From Clostridia bacterium (GTDB lineage: Bacteria; Bacillota; Clostridia; Oscillospirales; CAG-272): a stretch of DNA of 36,307 bases. The stretch spans positions 1 through 36,307 of the forward strand of contig JAFTBN010000046.1 of NCBI GenBank assembly GCA_017455185.1. The letters run 5' to 3'. Shown piece after piece: positions 7,641-16,000 of this stretch. A program made the translations under genes and the position numbers. The notes under the pieces were generated by a model. It saw only the letters and a list, made by a program, of their open reading frames with translations. It was not told the origin of the DNA and made no database searches. How positions within the stretch are numbered: position 1 is the first letter of the stretch; each line of letters begins with the position of its first letter.

Positions 7641-8675
7641 ATGAAAATTGCTTTTTTTGACGCCAAGCCTTATGACATCCCCCCTTTTGAAAAGTATGCC
7701 CGCGATGTCGGGGCTGAACTGAAGTTTTTTGAAACGAAACTGGATCAGGATACCGCCGAACTGGCAAGGGGTTCGGATGCGGTCTGCATCTTTGTGAACG
7801 ATACGGCCAATGCGGCCGTGATTGACAAACTCTATGCGTACGGAATCCGGCTGATTGCACTCCGGTCCGCCGGATACAACAACGTTGATATAAAGCATGC
7901 GTTTGGCAAGATCCACGTTGTGCATGTTCCGGCTTACTCGCCCTATGCGGTGGCGGAGCATGCCATGGCACTGTTGCTGGAACTGGTTCGACATCTTCAC
8001 AAGGCGTATGTCAGGACTCGGGATTTCAATTTTTCTTTGCAAGGGCTGACCGGCTTTGACTTGCACGGCAAGACCGTAGGCGTCATTGGGACAGGAAAAA
8101 TCGGGCGGATCTTTATGGACATTTGCCACGGATTTGGCATGAACGTTCTGGCTTATGATAAATATCCGGCCGAGAACGTCGGATGCAGATACGTTGAACT
8201 GGATGAGTTGCTGGAAAAGAGCGACATTGTATCTCTGCATTGCCCGCTGACCGAAGAAACTAAGCACATAATCGGCAGGCAGGCCATTGAAAAGATGAAA
8301 AAAGGGGTCATTCTCGTGAATACTTCCCGGGGAGCGCTGGTCGATGCGGAAGCTTTGCTCGAAGGCATAAAAGCAAGAAGAATCGGCGGTGCTTGTCTGG
8401 ATGTCTATGAAGAAGAGGCCAATATTTTTTTCAACGATTTTTCCGCGGACATTATAGACGACGATCTTCTGGCAAGGTTGATTTCTATGCCGAACGTCAT
8501 TGTGACTTCTCACCAGGCTTTTCTGACCGAAGAGGCGCTGAATAATATTGCCGAAACCACGATCCGCAATATCCAGTCCTATTTCGAGAAGGACGGACTG
8601 TGCGACAATGAGTTGTGCTATCGCTGCGGGCGCATTGAAAGCTGCGAGAAAAAAAGAAGGCAAAGGTGCTTTTAA
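7641..8675 (+). CDS. ldhA: D-lactate dehydrogenase (D-2-hydroxyacid dehydrogenase family)
   Basis: 344 residues. Reduces pyruvate to D-lactate with NADH in fermentation; cytoplasmic. The Rossmann motif GVIGTGKIG spans 147-155, with Asp173 (AYDKYP) as the expected NAD-selecting acid. Catalytic residues of the family are present: Arg230 (NTSRGALVD), a Glu in DVYEEE (257-259) and His291 (TSHQAFLT). The substrate loop RSAGYNNVD is typical of lactate-specific members. A short Cys-rich tail (CDNELCYRCGRIESC) ends the protein. It is 26 bases after the diguanylate cyclase gene with a weak ribosome-binding site (AAAGGAAC) and no terminator between, so it is third in the mtnN operon. A terminator follows at 8758. 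Related 2-hydroxyacids cannot be excluded as substrates. Confidence 0.9.
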   Translation: MKIAFFDAKPYDIPPFEKYARDVGAELKFFETKLDQDTAELARGSDAVCIFVNDTANAAVIDKLYAYGIRLIALRSAGYNNVDIKHAFGKIHVVHVPAYSPYAVAEHAMALLLELVRHLHKAYVRTRDFNFSLQGLTGFDLHGKTVGVIGTGKIGRIFMDICHGFGMNVLAYDKYPAENVGCRYVELDELLEKSDIVSLHCPLTEETKHIIGRQAIEKMKKGVILVNTSRGALVDAEALLEGIKARRIGGACLDVYEEEANIFFNDFSADIIDDDLLARLISMPNVIVTSHQAFLTEEALNNIAETTIRNIQSYFEKDGLCDNELCYRCGRIESCEKKRRQRCF

Positions 8676-8757
8676 GGCGGTAGGGTTGGCAGAAAAGAAA
8701 AACAAAGGAAATGGATTCGGGATCCGGACAATCGTATTGCACCATTACCGAACACGG

Positions 8758-8804
8758 AAAACGGCCGGAAACCAGAGCGGAATTCGGCCGTTTTTGTTGT
8801 TTTG
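8758..8804 (+). terminator. Terminator between ldhA and the sensor operon (possible attenuator)
   Basis: AAAACGGCCG (8758-8767) pairs with CGGCCGTTTT (8785-8794) around a 17-base loop, then TTTTTGTTGTTTT. The hairpin ends only 25 bases before the next start codon, with no clear promoter after it. Confidence 0.8.
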
Positions 8805-8829
8805 GGATGATGACAGACAGAGGTTTACC

Positions 8830-10497
8830 ATGACAAGGCAAATGAAGCAGAGGGTATATTCTATTTGCGCGGTAGTGGCTTTGATTGCCATTGCCGTTGT
8901 TTGCCGTTTCGTTTCCCGCAATCCGGAAACGCCGCTGTTTCTCAATAAACTGTGCAATATCGTCAGAACACTGATATACGAAGGAATCTTTGCCACCTGG
9001 GGCGTATACGTTTACCGCAGAGTGGTGCAGGTGCAGGCGAGAAAAATCTTTGTCCTTCTTTCCTTGCTGATGGTGGTCTGGGTGCTTTTGCGCGCGTTCA
9101 AGTTCTATTTCATCCTGGATCAGACCGCTCAAAGATATCTGTGGTATTCCTATTATATCCCGATGCTTTTGATTCCGACTCTGACTTTGTTTGTGGTGCT
9201 TTCCATCGGAAAGAGCGAAGGATACCGTTTGCCGAATTACGCATTTTTGCTTCTGCTTCCTGCCACCATCCTGACCATTCTGGTCCTGACCAATGACATC
9301 CATCAAGGCGTATTCCGTTTTCCCGAAACCGCAGAGGTCTTCTCCGAGGCGGATTATTCCTATTCCTGGGGCTATTTTCTCGCGGTCATCTGGGGCGTTT
9401 TTTGCGGGATTGCTTCCCTGGCGCTCCTGTTCGTAAAGAGCAGGCTGCCCAAAAAACGGTTTTCGCTTTGGATTCCGATTGTTCCTTTTGCGGTTGTGAT
9501 CCTGTATGTGATTCTCTATGCGCTCAGAGTGCCGTTTGCGTTTGCCGTCGGCTGGGACCTGGCTGTATTTGAATGTCTGTCTTTTACGATTTTCCTGGAA
9601 AGCTGCATTTTAAGCGGACTCATTCAGTCCAACGTCCGTTACGAAGAATTGTTTCGTGCTTCCCAGGGCTTATCGGTGCAAATCACGGACAAGGCGTATC
9701 ATATCCGATATGCCGCAGAAAACGCCGAGCCGATCGACAAGGAGACGCTTGAAAAGGCGGAAGCCGCTCCCATCATCATCGGCAACAAACTTTTGCACAA
9801 CAATCCGATTCGCGGAGGCCGCGCAATATGGACGGATGACATCACCGAACTGCTGAAGGTCCGGGAGAACCTTGCGTCCACCCAGGAGGAACTCAAGGAC
9901 CGCAATGCTTTTCTGCAATATTCATATAAAAGGGAAGAAGAGAACAAGATTGTGGAAGAGCAGAACCGGCTGTACGACCTGTTGCAGAGCAAAACGCAAA
10001 AACAGATCGACAGCATAAACCGTCTTGTCAATGCGTATAAGTGCGCGGAGTCAGACGGGGAAAAGCGCAGGATTCTTTCAAAGATCGTCGTCCTCGGCAG
10101 CTTTATAAAGCGCAGAAAAGATTTCGTCCTTCTTACGGATTATACGCCCATGCTTCCGGATGCAAAACTGACGAATGCATTTGCCGAGTCTTTCCGTGCG
10201 CTCGGACTGTACGGCATGAAGGGAACGTTTTCGGTCAGGACGAACAAGGAGTATGTTCCCGGCGAAGTGCTGACCAAGGCGTATGACTTTTTTGAAGACG
10301 TCATGGAAACCGCGCTGGACAGGGCCGGGTCTATTGCCGTACGGGTATACGAAGTCCGGGGAACGCTCCGCATCAGCATAGCGGTGGATTGCAGACTGGA
10401 AATGAAGAATCTTTCCAAGACGTATCCGGGAATACAGGGGGATGAAAGCGAAGAAGAGACGGAATTGTATCTTCCGCTGGCGGGAGGTGCGAGATGA
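8830..10497 (+). CDS. 7TM sensor protein with PAS-like and degenerate histidine-kinase region
   Basis: 555 residues from the ATG at 8830 (AGAGG upstream; an ATG at 8842 is also possible). About seven membrane segments lie in residues 7-245, resembling the N-terminal 7TM domain of some Firmicutes histidine kinases. A PAS-like segment follows (LSVQITDKAYHIRYAAENAE ... GGRAIWTDDITELLKV), then a coiled coil (about 345-400). Where a dimerisation/phospho-acceptor helix is expected the sequence reads YDLLQSKTQKQIDSINRL with no usable His, and the following ATPase-like region (VLGSFIKRRKDFVLL..., LTKAYDFFEDVMETAL, LRISIAV) has no N-box or G-boxes. It is therefore probably a pseudokinase or signal-receiving partner. 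Its stop overlaps the next start (ATGA), coupling it to the true kinase. Confidence 0.75.
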   Translation: MTRQMKQRVYSICAVVALIAIAVVCRFVSRNPETPLFLNKLCNIVRTLIYEGIFATWGVYVYRRVVQVQARKIFVLLSLLMVVWVLLRAFKFYFILDQTAQRYLWYSYYIPMLLIPTLTLFVVLSIGKSEGYRLPNYAFLLLLPATILTILVLTNDIHQGVFRFPETAEVFSEADYSYSWGYFLAVIWGVFCGIASLALLFVKSRLPKKRFSLWIPIVPFAVVILYVILYALRVPFAFAVGWDLAVFECLSFTIFLESCILSGLIQSNVRYEELFRASQGLSVQITDKAYHIRYAAENAEPIDKETLEKAEAAPIIIGNKLLHNNPIRGGRAIWTDDITELLKVRENLASTQEELKDRNAFLQYSYKREEENKIVEEQNRLYDLLQSKTQKQIDSINRLVNAYKCAESDGEKRRILSKIVVLGSFIKRRKDFVLLTDYTPMLPDAKLTNAFAESFRALGLYGMKGTFSVRTNKEYVPGEVLTKAYDFFEDVMETALDRAGSIAVRVYEVRGTLRISIAVDCRLEMKNLSKTYPGIQGDESEEETELYLPLAGGAR

Positions 10498-11744
10498 CGG
10501 TTTTCACACTTCTTCCGATGGCGCAGCGCGGTATATTGGCAGGCGTGGTCTTTCTGTCTTCGGTATCGTTGCTGGCGCTCGTCCTGTATGGGTTGTTATC
10601 CCGCGCCCGGGCGTGGCTGAATGCCGCAAACACCGCCCTTTTCCTTGCCCTGACGGGGTTCACCGTCTATGCAATGTGCGCCGCTGCGGAATCGGAGCGC
10701 TATTTGCTTTCCATGCCCTGGCTGTGGATGCCCGGAATTGCAGTTCCGATGGTTCTGTACGGCATCGTTTCCATTGCCCTGATACATGACCGCCGCAGGG
10801 ACACGCTGTCGCCCTCTTCGGTGAAGGAAACGCTCGACAATCTGGATTCCGGCATCTGCTTTTCGGATGGAAACGGCAGAATCATTCTCGTCAACAAAAC
10901 GATGGCAAAACTTGCATCGATTCTTCTCGGTAGTTATCCCCAGACACAGGGTGAACTAACTGCCGCTCTGGCCCGTCCGGACGGGAAAGCGGAAAAACTC
11001 GGCGATCTTTACCGGTTTTCCGACGGTAAGGTCTGGCGCTTTGTTTCAGTCACTTTTGAAGAAGGGTCCCTGAAGGGATTCGTTCAGACGACGGCGCAGG
11101 ACGTGACGGAAGTGTATAACGTCAACGAGAAAATCCTCGCAGAAAACGAAAAACTCAAAGAAGCCATAGCGGAAACGAAGGCGTTGATGGTGCGCCTGGC
11201 AGACCGCATACGCGAGCAGGAAACCCTGGCCCTGAAAATCAAGGTGCACAACGACATCGGTTCCAGCCTGATTGCCCTGTCCCAGTTGCTGACAGCCGGG
11301 GAAGGGGAAAACGCGGAACGGCTGCTGTTTGATCTGCAGCACGCCGTATGGCATTTCAATACACCGGATGAACCGAGAAAGGACACCCTTGATGACGTAA
11401 GACGAAAAGCCGGGACAATGGGTATCACGCTCACTGTTCTGGGCGTTATTCCCACCGGAACCACCGTCGAAAGAATCATCGTTCTTGCCGCCAAGGAGAG
11501 TGTGACGAATTGTTACAAACATGCGGGAGGAGATACCGTTATTCTTCGGATTGCCGAGCGAAACGATCAGTTTATGGTAACCGTCACGAACAATGGCGAG
11601 CCGCCCAAGGAAGAAATCACGGAAGGAGGAGGTCTGACGTCTTTGCGTCAGACCGTCGAGAAAGCGGGAGGGGAAATGTTTGTTTCTGCCGCACCGACTT
11701 TTTCGCTCATATTGAATCTGCCGAAAGAGGATAAAACGAAATGA
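10494..11744 (+). CDS. NarL-type sensor histidine kinase
   Basis: 416 residues. Three hydrophobic segments in about residues 10-100, a PAS-like domain about 108-205 (LDNLDSGICFSDGNGRIILV ... FVQTTAQDVTEVY), coiled linker, then a HisKA_3-like dimerisation helix with the phospho-acceptor His252 in KVHNDIGSSL. The ATP-binding domain is intact by eye: N-box KESVTNCYKHA (Asn339), and G-box GGGLTSL (about 376-382). This is the catalytic partner for the response regulator whose gene overlaps its stop codon by four bases (ATGA). It starts inside the stop of the degenerate sensor gene in the same way, so all three products are probably made in fixed ratio. The signal is unknown. Confidence 0.9.
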   Translation: MTVFTLLPMAQRGILAGVVFLSSVSLLALVLYGLLSRARAWLNAANTALFLALTGFTVYAMCAAAESERYLLSMPWLWMPGIAVPMVLYGIVSIALIHDRRRDTLSPSSVKETLDNLDSGICFSDGNGRIILVNKTMAKLASILLGSYPQTQGELTAALARPDGKAEKLGDLYRFSDGKVWRFVSVTFEEGSLKGFVQTTAQDVTEVYNVNEKILAENEKLKEAIAETKALMVRLADRIREQETLALKIKVHNDIGSSLIALSQLLTAGEGENAERLLFDLQHAVWHFNTPDEPRKDTLDDVRRKAGTMGITLTVLGVIPTGTTVERIIVLAAKESVTNCYKHAGGDTVILRIAERNDQFMVTVTNNGEPPKEEITEGGGLTSLRQTVEKAGGEMFVSAAPTFSLILNLPKEDKTK

Positions 11745-12379
11745 TCAACACCGTTCTTGTGGAAGACAACTATTATGTACAGCAGGTTTTGAAGAAAATG
11801 ATCGAAGACGACGGGCGGTTTCGGCTGGTCGCCACGTTTGAAGACGCCTTTGAAGCGGAAAAACTCTGTGTAAAAGGGGGCGTAGGCCTTGTCCTTATGG
11901 ACGTGCAGACCAGGAACAATCATTCGGGGCTTGCCGCAGGCAAACGCATAAAAGAGGTCCAGCCCAGGACAAAAATCATCGTAGTGACATCCTTGGTCGA
12001 CCCGGAAGTGTTGAAAGCGGCGAAAAACGGCGCCGCAGACAGTCTTTGGTATAAGGATTACGGAACGAAGGATATAATGGACGTCATCAACCGGACGCTG
12101 AACGGCGAAAATGTCTTTCCCGACCGTTCGCCAAACGTTACGCTGAAGGATCTGTTTTCCGAAGAATTGACCGATAAGCAGAAGAAGATCCTCCGGTGTT
12201 ATGTCATGGGATATACCCACAAGGAGATGGCGGAAGAACTCGGCATGACCGAAAGAAACGTCCGATGGCATCTTGACAACATGGTTGAGAAAGGAAATTT
12301 TGCAAACAAGCACGAACTTCTCATTGCCATACTCGACAGCAAACTCATCGTTACCAGTCTTCTGGACGAAGATATATGA
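11741..12379 (+). CDS. NarL/LuxR-family response regulator
   Basis: 212 residues. Receiver domain 1-120 with acidic pocket Glu8/Asp9, phospho-acceptor Asp54 (LVLMDVQTR), Thr83 (VVTS) and Lys105 (WYKD), all in place. C-terminal LuxR-type helix-turn-helix about 143-205: ELTDKQKKILRCYVMGYTHK, EMAEELGMTERNVRWHL. The LuxR pattern (LT..E..IL......Y..KEIA..L..S..TVK.H) is kept with small changes: Glu to Lys at the first turn and T-E-R-N-V-R in place of S..TVK. Cognate of the kinase just upstream (4-base overlap). A terminator follows at 12446. Target genes are not shown by the sequence, but the operator-like palindrome at 12512 upstream of the next operon is a candidate. Confidence 0.93.
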   Translation: MINTVLVEDNYYVQQVLKKMIEDDGRFRLVATFEDAFEAEKLCVKGGVGLVLMDVQTRNNHSGLAAGKRIKEVQPRTKIIVVTSLVDPEVLKAAKNGAADSLWYKDYGTKDIMDVINRTLNGENVFPDRSPNVTLKDLFSEELTDKQKKILRCYVMGYTHKEMAEELGMTERNVRWHLDNMVEKGNFANKHELLIAILDSKLIVTSLLDEDI

Positions 12380-12445
12380 AGGCATATGTACACAGGACGG
12401 CATTCTGTCTTGTTCAGAACGGCATCGTTTGAAACGGTACAACCC

Positions 12446-12470
12446 AGCCCGGCTTCGGCCGGGCTTTTTC
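12446..12470 (+). terminator. Terminator of the sensor/kinase/regulator operon
   Basis: AGCCCGGC-TTCG-GCCGGGCT followed by TTTTTC: an 8-bp GC-rich stem with a UUCG tetraloop. Confidence 0.92.
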
Positions 12471-12511
12471 ATTTGAAGGGACGGAAGAACCGGTTCGGAA
12501 ATTTTTTCAGA

Positions 12512-12555
12512 ACTGTCAAAATAGCAGTGACAGTCTTTTCTGTTTTTTCTAAAAT
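12512..12555 (+). promoter_or_regulatory. Promoter with overlapping 7-bp inverted repeat
   Basis: GTGACA at 12527-12532, 17-base spacer, TAAAAT at 12550-12555. The inverted repeat ACTGTCA-N9-TGACAGT (12512-12518 / 12528-12534) covers the -35 box, which suggests an operator. The same hairpin followed by a T-rich stretch could instead help terminate upstream transcripts. Confidence 0.5.
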
Positions 12556-12630
12556 GAGAATGGATAAATAGATAAAGATAAGAAGTCTTCCGCATCGAAA
12601 GAATGAATTCGGAAAGGCAGGTGGTGTTGA

Positions 12631-13014
12631 TTGAAAACGATTGTGCTGGATATGCAAAGTGTGCTGTATGCAAAGGCGGTTAGGCGGATATTGGCTCAGG
12701 ATCTGGATGAGTTGCAGGTGGACATAGCCACAAGCCCGAAGCAGACCGTCGGGCGATGCATGCTGCTGCACGCGGACGTGCTGATCATGGAAGTGACTCC
12801 GTTTATTCCCTGGTGTTTGTCTGAACGGATCCGCATCCGGGAGCAGGTCCGAGAGGGACTCCCGCAATGTAAGATTGTCCTGCTGGTGGATGAAAAAGCG
12901 GACCGGGAACTGCTGCAAGAGGTCAAAAGATGCAGCAGAGAAGGCGCTATTGACGCGTTTCTGTTTACGTCCGTTCCCGAGAGCTATCTTGTGGCTGTCG
13001 TTGACAGTTTGTAA
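12631..13014 (+). CDS. Stand-alone receiver-like protein lacking the phospho-acceptor Asp
   Basis: 127 residues from a TTG start preceded by AGGTGG at six bases. The alternating beta/alpha pattern and length match a CheY-type receiver domain: beta1 KTIVLDM, beta3 ADVLIMEV, beta4 CKIVLLVDEK, beta5 DAFLFTSV, and a final helix PESYLVAVVDSL. The expected phospho-acceptor is Glu54 (LIMEV), only one acidic residue (Asp7) is in the pocket strand, and the conserved Lys is absent. A Glu in that position can mimic constant phosphorylation in some receivers, so it may be a constitutively active or scaffold form. No DNA-binding domain. The stop codon overlaps an ATG (TAATG) in the frame of the giant surface protein, whose own start is 38 bases further. 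Fold call is inference. Confidence 0.6.
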   Translation: MKTIVLDMQSVLYAKAVRRILAQDLDELQVDIATSPKQTVGRCMLLHADVLIMEVTPFIPWCLSERIRIREQVREGLPQCKIVLLVDEKADRELLQEVKRCSREGAIDAFLFTSVPESYLVAVVDSL

Positions 13015-13052
13015 TGAAAAAACGATTGAGAAATCAAAAAGGAGATGGATCA

Positions 13053-16000
13053 ATGAATACTGCGAAGAAAACGGTTTTAAGCGTGGTGTTGGCAGGGTTG
13101 ATCGTGCTTGCGATTGCCATAACAATCATGGTACCCGCCACACTTACGGCTCATGCCGCAGTGAGCGAGACATTGGATTATACCAATTCCACTTATCCGG
13201 TCGTTAAAGTAACCAATGACGAGGAATTGCGGGCGGCGCTCACCGATGAGGGAAACAAACTGGTTGTGATACAAAACGATATCGAAGTTGAGTCTCCCAT
13301 TGACGAGAGTTGGGAGGATAAACATGCCGAAATCCCGGAGATTGACGTAAGGGGAAATAAAATCCTGCATCTGAACGGACATCAGGTGTATTATAGCGAC
13401 AAGTCCCAACTTTGCTATTTTGGAACAATCGGCGGATTCGGAAACAAAAGGGTTGAGTTGGATTATAAGTGGTACTCAGATAATGAGAGCGCATACAACA
13501 AAACCTTGATCAAAGTCGGGTATGACGCTACGCTCACCATAACGGACAACAGCGACAACAAAGGCGTTTTACAGTTTGATACCATGTTTAGCGACATTGA
13601 CGGTGCGCCGGGCAATATTCTTCGCAATGTCATCCGGGTTGCACAGGGAGGCAAACTTGTTGTTCACGGCGGCAACATTGTCGCAGGCAGAAACAAGCAG
13701 GTCTATTCCTATGTTTTTGACAGATCGAAATCCATCAGCCGGACAAGAACCGTGACAGCGTATACCATGGGGTCTGCTGTGATTGTGGACGGCGGAGAAG
13801 TTCTGGTCACCGGTGGTACGTTGAAAGGCCGCGGTCATAACGACAGCGACACGGAAGTTGCGGCGATTTTTTATAAAAAAGGCAAATTGAGAATTGAGAA
13901 CGGTAAATTCTTCGGATATGGAAGTGCCCCGGCGCTGTGTGTGAAAGTCAGCGATGCAAAAGTTCCTGTGGAAGAGAATCTGAGCCTTGCGGATATCGTC
14001 ATCAAAACCGGTTATTTCGAATCTTATTGCGAAACGTATGCGTCGTACTATTTCTCTTCCAATTTTAGAATGGGTGAGCCGGAATATGGCGCTTTTGTCT
14101 GTCATTCCGGAAAGGACACCGTGCAGAACATGGGGGACGCGTATGCCAATCTGCTGGAGAATCAGGATAGCGCCGTCGTCAAGCGTACGACTGACCACTC
14201 GGGTGATGGCTCCGACGCAGGCGATTGGGGCAAGGAATGTTATACAATCAGCCAAAAAGACAAAAAGCTCAACAAAACATTGCTGAATGAAAAAGGAACC
14301 GGGACCGTTGCCGATATCTACCAGCATCAGGCTCTCAAAGTGCAGCTGGATTATTGGGATCAGGCTTATTGGCCTTATCACAGCCAATTCAATTGCACCG
14401 ATTTGATGCAAACCTATAACGGAGTGGTTGCCGACGGCAATAAAAACGCAGAATACATCAAGGACAACGGCATAACCGCTACATTCATCGTTTCCAAAAA
14501 GGTCGGTGGGGATGATTATGCCTATTTCAAGACAATTGTCAGGCAGGCAGGCATGAACGAACCGTTCCCCCTGGAGTTTACTCTAAAGGCGGGAACCGAA
14601 AAATGGGACGTAGGTGAATACCAGGTTCAATGCAGATTGACCGAAAGGTCAGAAGGAAAATCGATCACGAACAAGTGCAACACCCTGACGGTTACGGTGG
14701 TGGAGTCTGCCTCGATGCTGCAGTTCGTGGATGTTCAGCCTCAAACGTTTGCCGAGAACCTGGGTAACATGAACGCGGTGGAGAATGCCAAGGTCAAACT
14801 GCAATTCAATGTCAGTTCGAAAATCGAACTGGACAGCGGCCTGACTCTTGCCAAGAACGTAATGGTCAAAAGACCCGGTTCGACCCAATACGAGAATGCC
14901 GATTATGACAGTGTAACCGGCATATACAGCATTCCGGTGAACGAAATCGGATATTATTCGGTTGTTGAGTTCATCCAACTCAAAAAAGGAAACAATGTGC
15001 TGGCACAAAAATCGCGTGAGTGCCATTTCAGCGGCGTTGACCTGACCAAAACCGTGACCGTTGTGATGAGCAACTACGGCACGGTGCACCTGTCTGCCCA
15101 AAGCGGACAAACTAAAACGTCATTCAAACCAGGCGAAAAGGTGCTGATCGGCGTCACGCCCAGCGAAAGCGGTTTTGCCGTCAAAGACATCGTCGTCAGA
15201 ACAAAAGGCGGTGTCCCGGTTCAGGTTGTCGGCAACGCCTTTGAAATGCCCAACGACGACGTGACCGTCGCGGTTACATACGGCCGGGCACACAAACTGA
15301 TTTACAAGGAGTCCACAGGCGGCGCGACGTATCTGACCGATGTGTACTTTGAGGATGGCACGAAGCTGCAGGAGGCCCTGTTTACAAAATTGGGATATGT
15401 GCAGACGGGCTGGAAAATCGGGAATAAGACCTATGCCCTGGAGGCTTCTTTCAACGAGAATGCCAATATGACGGCATTCCCTGTCTTTGAACCCGTTTCG
15501 TATCCGCAATTGAAGGTAAACTATCACTACCAAGGAAAAATCTATACTGAATCCACGGAGTACAACTTCGAAGAGAATCCCAGGTACAGGCTTTTCAACA
15601 ATCTGGATGTGTTGAGGAATTATTTCGGCCTCGGGGGAACGCAAGTCGTTTCTTCTTACAGAACGACCCAAGTCTACAACAGCGAGATTGAGTCTTATAC
15701 GTACGAAGCCGGCAGAACGTTCTATCCGGGGCAGGAAATCTATCCCATGGCAGGAGAAATCGATTTTGAGGTTGTCGTGGAAGCAGTGTCGCAAATCAGG
15801 TCGGTCTATATCACCATACCCAATAAAGCAACGCTTGATTTTGGCACAAACAACCTTGATTTCGGGACCAACAACTGCGGGTTCCTCGCATCGAATACAC
15901 AAATATACAGTAACCCGGAAAAGACGCAACGGTTTACCGAACTGGTGCTCAATCCTCAGAAACCTGTCACATATGAATTGTATATCTATGCGGAAGACGG

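Noticed and set aside
7632..8705. 357-residue minus-strand frame over ldhA
   Set aside because: Mirror of the ldhA reading frame without motif or start signal.
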